Assembly: GCA_028871345.1 (NCBI GenBank) | Contig: JAGWNK010000001.1 | Location: 186,001-250,000, forward strand | Length of the DNA: 64,000 bases | DNA from: Alphaproteobacteria bacterium | GTDB lineage: Bacteria; Pseudomonadota; Alphaproteobacteria; Micropepsales; Micropepsaceae | Direction of reading: 5' to 3' | In this document: positions 61,968 through 64,000 of the stretch, piece by piece | How positions within the stretch are numbered: the first letter of the stretch is position 1 | How the letters are laid out: each line of letters begins with the position of its first letter | The notes under the pieces: model-generated | Databases searched by the model: none | Told to the model about the DNA's origin: nothing | What the model saw: the letters and a program-made list of their open reading frames with translations, nothing else | Translations under genes and position numbers: made by a program

Positions 61968-64000
61968 ATGACCACATCGCGCCAGACAATCGGGTTGACC
62001 GCCCTCGCCCTGGTTCTCCTCTCGGGATGGGCTGCGGCCGGATCTTCCGCCGATCCGAGCGAAGCGATGATCGGGGCCTACCTCTCACAGATGAGCCTCG
62101 AAGAAAAAATGGCGCTGATCCGCGGCGAGGTCGAACCGCCGGCGACCAATCAGGGCCAGGCCGGTTATCTCACGGGCGTGCCGAGGCTGCGAATTCCGCC
62201 GCTGCGGTTTGCCGATGGTCCACCCGGTGTACTGACCCACATGCAATCCCCCGCGCTGACGGCAACCATGGGGCTGGCGGCGACTTTCAGCCGGGCCGAC
62301 GCGCGCGACAACGGCGTGGTGATCGGAGACGAAGCAGACCGGCTCGGCATCGACGTGACGCTGCAACCCTTCATCAACATCGATCGCGACCTCACGTTCG
62401 AGCGCGGCTACAACACTTATGGCGAAGATCCCGTGCTCACAGGCGCGATTGGCGCGGAACTTATCAAGGGCATCCAGTCGCGCGGAGTGATGGCGCAAGC
62501 CAAACATTATGTCGGCTATGACAGCGAGGCAGAAAACGTCTCCATTGACGACCAGGCCTTGCACGAAGTGTATCTGGCTCCTTTCGACGATGCCGTGAAG
62601 GCGGGCGTGGCGTCGATCATGTGCGCCTACAACAGAATAGACGGCCCATATGCGTGCGGTAACCGGCATCTGTTGATCGACGTGCTGCGCGACCACATGG
62701 GATTCAAGGGATTCGTCACGTCCGATTGGGGCGCGGTCCATGATTACGATTTCATTGGACAGGGCGTCGACATGGAGATGCCGGGGCGGCCCGCCAAAGG
62801 CGATCCCTATGCCTTCTATACGCGCTCCTTCTTCGATACCGAGCCGCCACGAGTTCTGACACCGCCCGACCTCAGCAAGCTGCCGCCCGTCAACATCTTC
62901 ACAGGGACGGTGCCGGAAGAGCCCGCACCAAGCGCGCCCTTCGAGTTGACGATTCCGTCGGGAGCCTACAAGAACCTCTGGACTGCGCTGCAGGAGGGCG
63001 TGGTCACGCCGGCGGTAATCGATCGTGCGGCGGGCGATGTCCTGCGCCAGTTGATCCGCTTCGGTTATCTCAACGGCACACGGGCGCAACTCCTCAGGAC
63101 ACCTTCCGGCGTTGACTCCAGCACCGTGATTCAGCGCACCAGCGAAGATGCCGCGGTCTTGTTGAAGAACGAGGGAATCCTGCCGCTTGCAGCACAAAAG
63201 TCCGGCACGATCGCGATGATCGGTCCGGGCGCAGCGCAGGTTGTGGCCATCGGCATATCGGGCGAGCGTTCCGTCGGCATTGCCGAACGCCAGGTCGGAC
63301 CGTATGAGGCCCTGCGGAAGACCGTGCCCGACGCGGACATCCGTCTGGAGGTCGCCAACGACATGACGGGCCGTGCCGTGCCGCCATCCGCTCTGTCGCA
63401 CGGCAACGCGCCGGGCCTTCTGCACGCGGCAGCAGGCATCGCCGCTGGGGTGGACCCGCAAATCGCCTTCACTCACGCCGCCGCGTTACCGGCGGGAACG
63501 AGCCACGTCTGGACAGGTACGCTGACAATACCGGCTGCCGGCCGATATATCGTGGCGCTGCAATCGCTGGGCGCGCGCGGCCTGCTGCAGATCGACGGCA
63601 AGATCATCGCGATGACGAGCGGTTCCCAGGGCTCCATGCACGGCGATGTGCTCTATCCCGGGCAGGACGACCTTATGCCGACACGCGATGGGTTGAATAA
63701 TGCGCGTGGGGCCGCCGAGCTCGGCGCAGGTCCACATCTTCTGCGGATCGAAGCGAATCCCGATGGTTCGAACGCGCCTGTGCAGATCCGCTTTGCCTGG
63801 GTGACGCCCGAGGAGCAGCTTGCCAACTTCCAGGCGGCGGTGGCGGCGGCAAAGTCGGCCCAAACCGCTGTTGTGTTTGTCTGGAGCCGAGGTCAACCGA
63901 TATTCACCCTCCCCGGAGATCAGAACAGGCTGGTTGAAGCCGTCGCCGCAGTGAACCCGAATACCATCGTGGTCCTCAACGTGAGCCAGCCGGTTGCCAT
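61968..64000 (+). CDS. GH3 family glycoside hydrolase with PA14-like insert (3' end outside window)
   Basis: About 677 codons visible from ATG 61968 (GGGGAAGAAG upstream). Signal peptide (LTALALVLLSGWAAAGSSA). Barrel: AQAKHYVGYDSEAENVSIDD and the nucleophile Asp in GFVTSDWGAVHDY. Then the second domain (DAAVLLKNEGILPLAAQKSG) carries an inserted PA14-like beta domain (about residues 505-625; for example TGTLTIPAAGRYIVALQSLG) before returning to VFVWSRGQPIFTLPGDQNRL. The PA14 insert marks a beta-glucosidase/xylosidase group with oligosaccharide binding. The frame is open at base 64000. Confidence 0.92.
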   Translation, partial: MTTSRQTIGLTALALVLLSGWAAAGSSADPSEAMIGAYLSQMSLEEKMALIRGEVEPPATNQGQAGYLTGVPRLRIPPLRFADGPPGVLTHMQSPALTATMGLAATFSRADARDNGVVIGDEADRLGIDVTLQPFINIDRDLTFERGYNTYGEDPVLTGAIGAELIKGIQSRGVMAQAKHYVGYDSEAENVSIDDQALHEVYLAPFDDAVKAGVASIMCAYNRIDGPYACGNRHLLIDVLRDHMGFKGFVTSDWGAVHDYDFIGQGVDMEMPGRPAKGDPYAFYTRSFFDTEPPRVLTPPDLSKLPPVNIFTGTVPEEPAPSAPFELTIPSGAYKNLWTALQEGVVTPAVIDRAAGDVLRQLIRFGYLNGTRAQLLRTPSGVDSSTVIQRTSEDAAVLLKNEGILPLAAQKSGTIAMIGPGAAQVVAIGISGERSVGIAERQVGPYEALRKTVPDADIRLEVANDMTGRAVPPSALSHGNAPGLLHAAAGIAAGVDPQIAFTHAAALPAGTSHVWTGTLTIPAAGRYIVALQSLGARGLLQIDGKIIAMTSGSQGSMHGDVLYPGQDDLMPTRDGLNNARGAAELGAGPHLLRIEANPDGSNAPVQIRFAWVTPEEQLANFQAAVAAAKSAQTAVVFVWSRGQPIFTLPGDQNRLVEAVAAVNPNTIVVLNVSQPVA

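Noticed and set aside
62085-63476. Minus-strand 463-codon frame opposite the last GH3 gene
   Set aside because: Antisense shadow of a clear GH3 reading frame with catalytic motif and signal peptide.
1-64000. CRISPR arrays, rRNA genes, insertion sequences, replication origins
   Set aside because: No regularly spaced repeats, transposase motifs, rRNA sequence or origin-like clusters were seen on reading both strands.

Overview
The window reads as a high-GC chromosomal segment of an alphaproteobacterium. Pointers are FixL/FixJ-type signalling, an alphaproteobacterial-type serC leader, RpoH with the usual sigma-32 box, DUF3775, and a very large TonB-dependent receptor of the Caulobacter/Sphingomonas/Xanthomonas type. 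The genus cannot be fixed from sequence alone; a polymer-degrading soil or plant-associated lineage is an inference from the gene content.

Layout: 1-6.8 kb is a kdp potassium-uptake operon on the minus strand (kdpF-A-B-C-D plus a 27-codon membrane peptide; kdpD runs off the left edge). 7.2-14.9 kb holds tRNA-Glu and housekeeping genes (JAMM peptidase, RluD-like synthase, rpoH, queD, PhzF-like, DUF genes) and one frameshifted gene. 14.9-18.5 kb is a serine operon, serC-sseB-serA, whose leader carries an SD hairpin and an intrinsic terminator inside the first codons of serC. 18.5-24.6 kb has two tandem ICMT-like methyltransferases, an alcohol dehydrogenase, an acyl-CoA catabolic set and a chorismate mutase. 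24.6-35.0 kb is a low-oxygen block: cydP-A-B-X with a perfect FixK/FNR-type box, divergent fixL-fixJ plus a lone receiver protein, a copper chaperone, and ubiT-U-V for oxygen-independent ubiquinone synthesis.

35.1-64 kb is accessory carbohydrate and amino-acid catabolism. A GntR regulator, a complete trans-4-hydroxy-L-proline pathway (epimerase, D-hydroxyproline oxidase, deaminase, 2-oxoglutarate semialdehyde dehydrogenase), an amino-acid permease and a GH127 beta-L-arabinofuranosidase share copies of one palindrome, TATAC-T-GTATA. That palindrome sits upstream of the GH127 gene, of gntR itself, of the two divergent hydroxyproline operons and of the permease. The implied job is use of hydroxyproline-rich plant cell-wall glycoproteins (extensin, arabinogalactan proteins): arabinose is trimmed from hydroxyproline and the imino acid is burned to 2-oxoglutarate. 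Next to it lie a GH2 beta-galactosidase, a GH15-like enzyme with a sodium/sugar symporter, and a LacI-type regulator. A perfect LacI-type operator stands between a TonB receptor-GH30-GH3 operon and a divergent second GH3 gene, which is cut by the right edge.

Three short decayed or broken coding stretches (12.4, 35.1 and 50.3 kb) and several tiny translationally coupled ORFs are also recorded.
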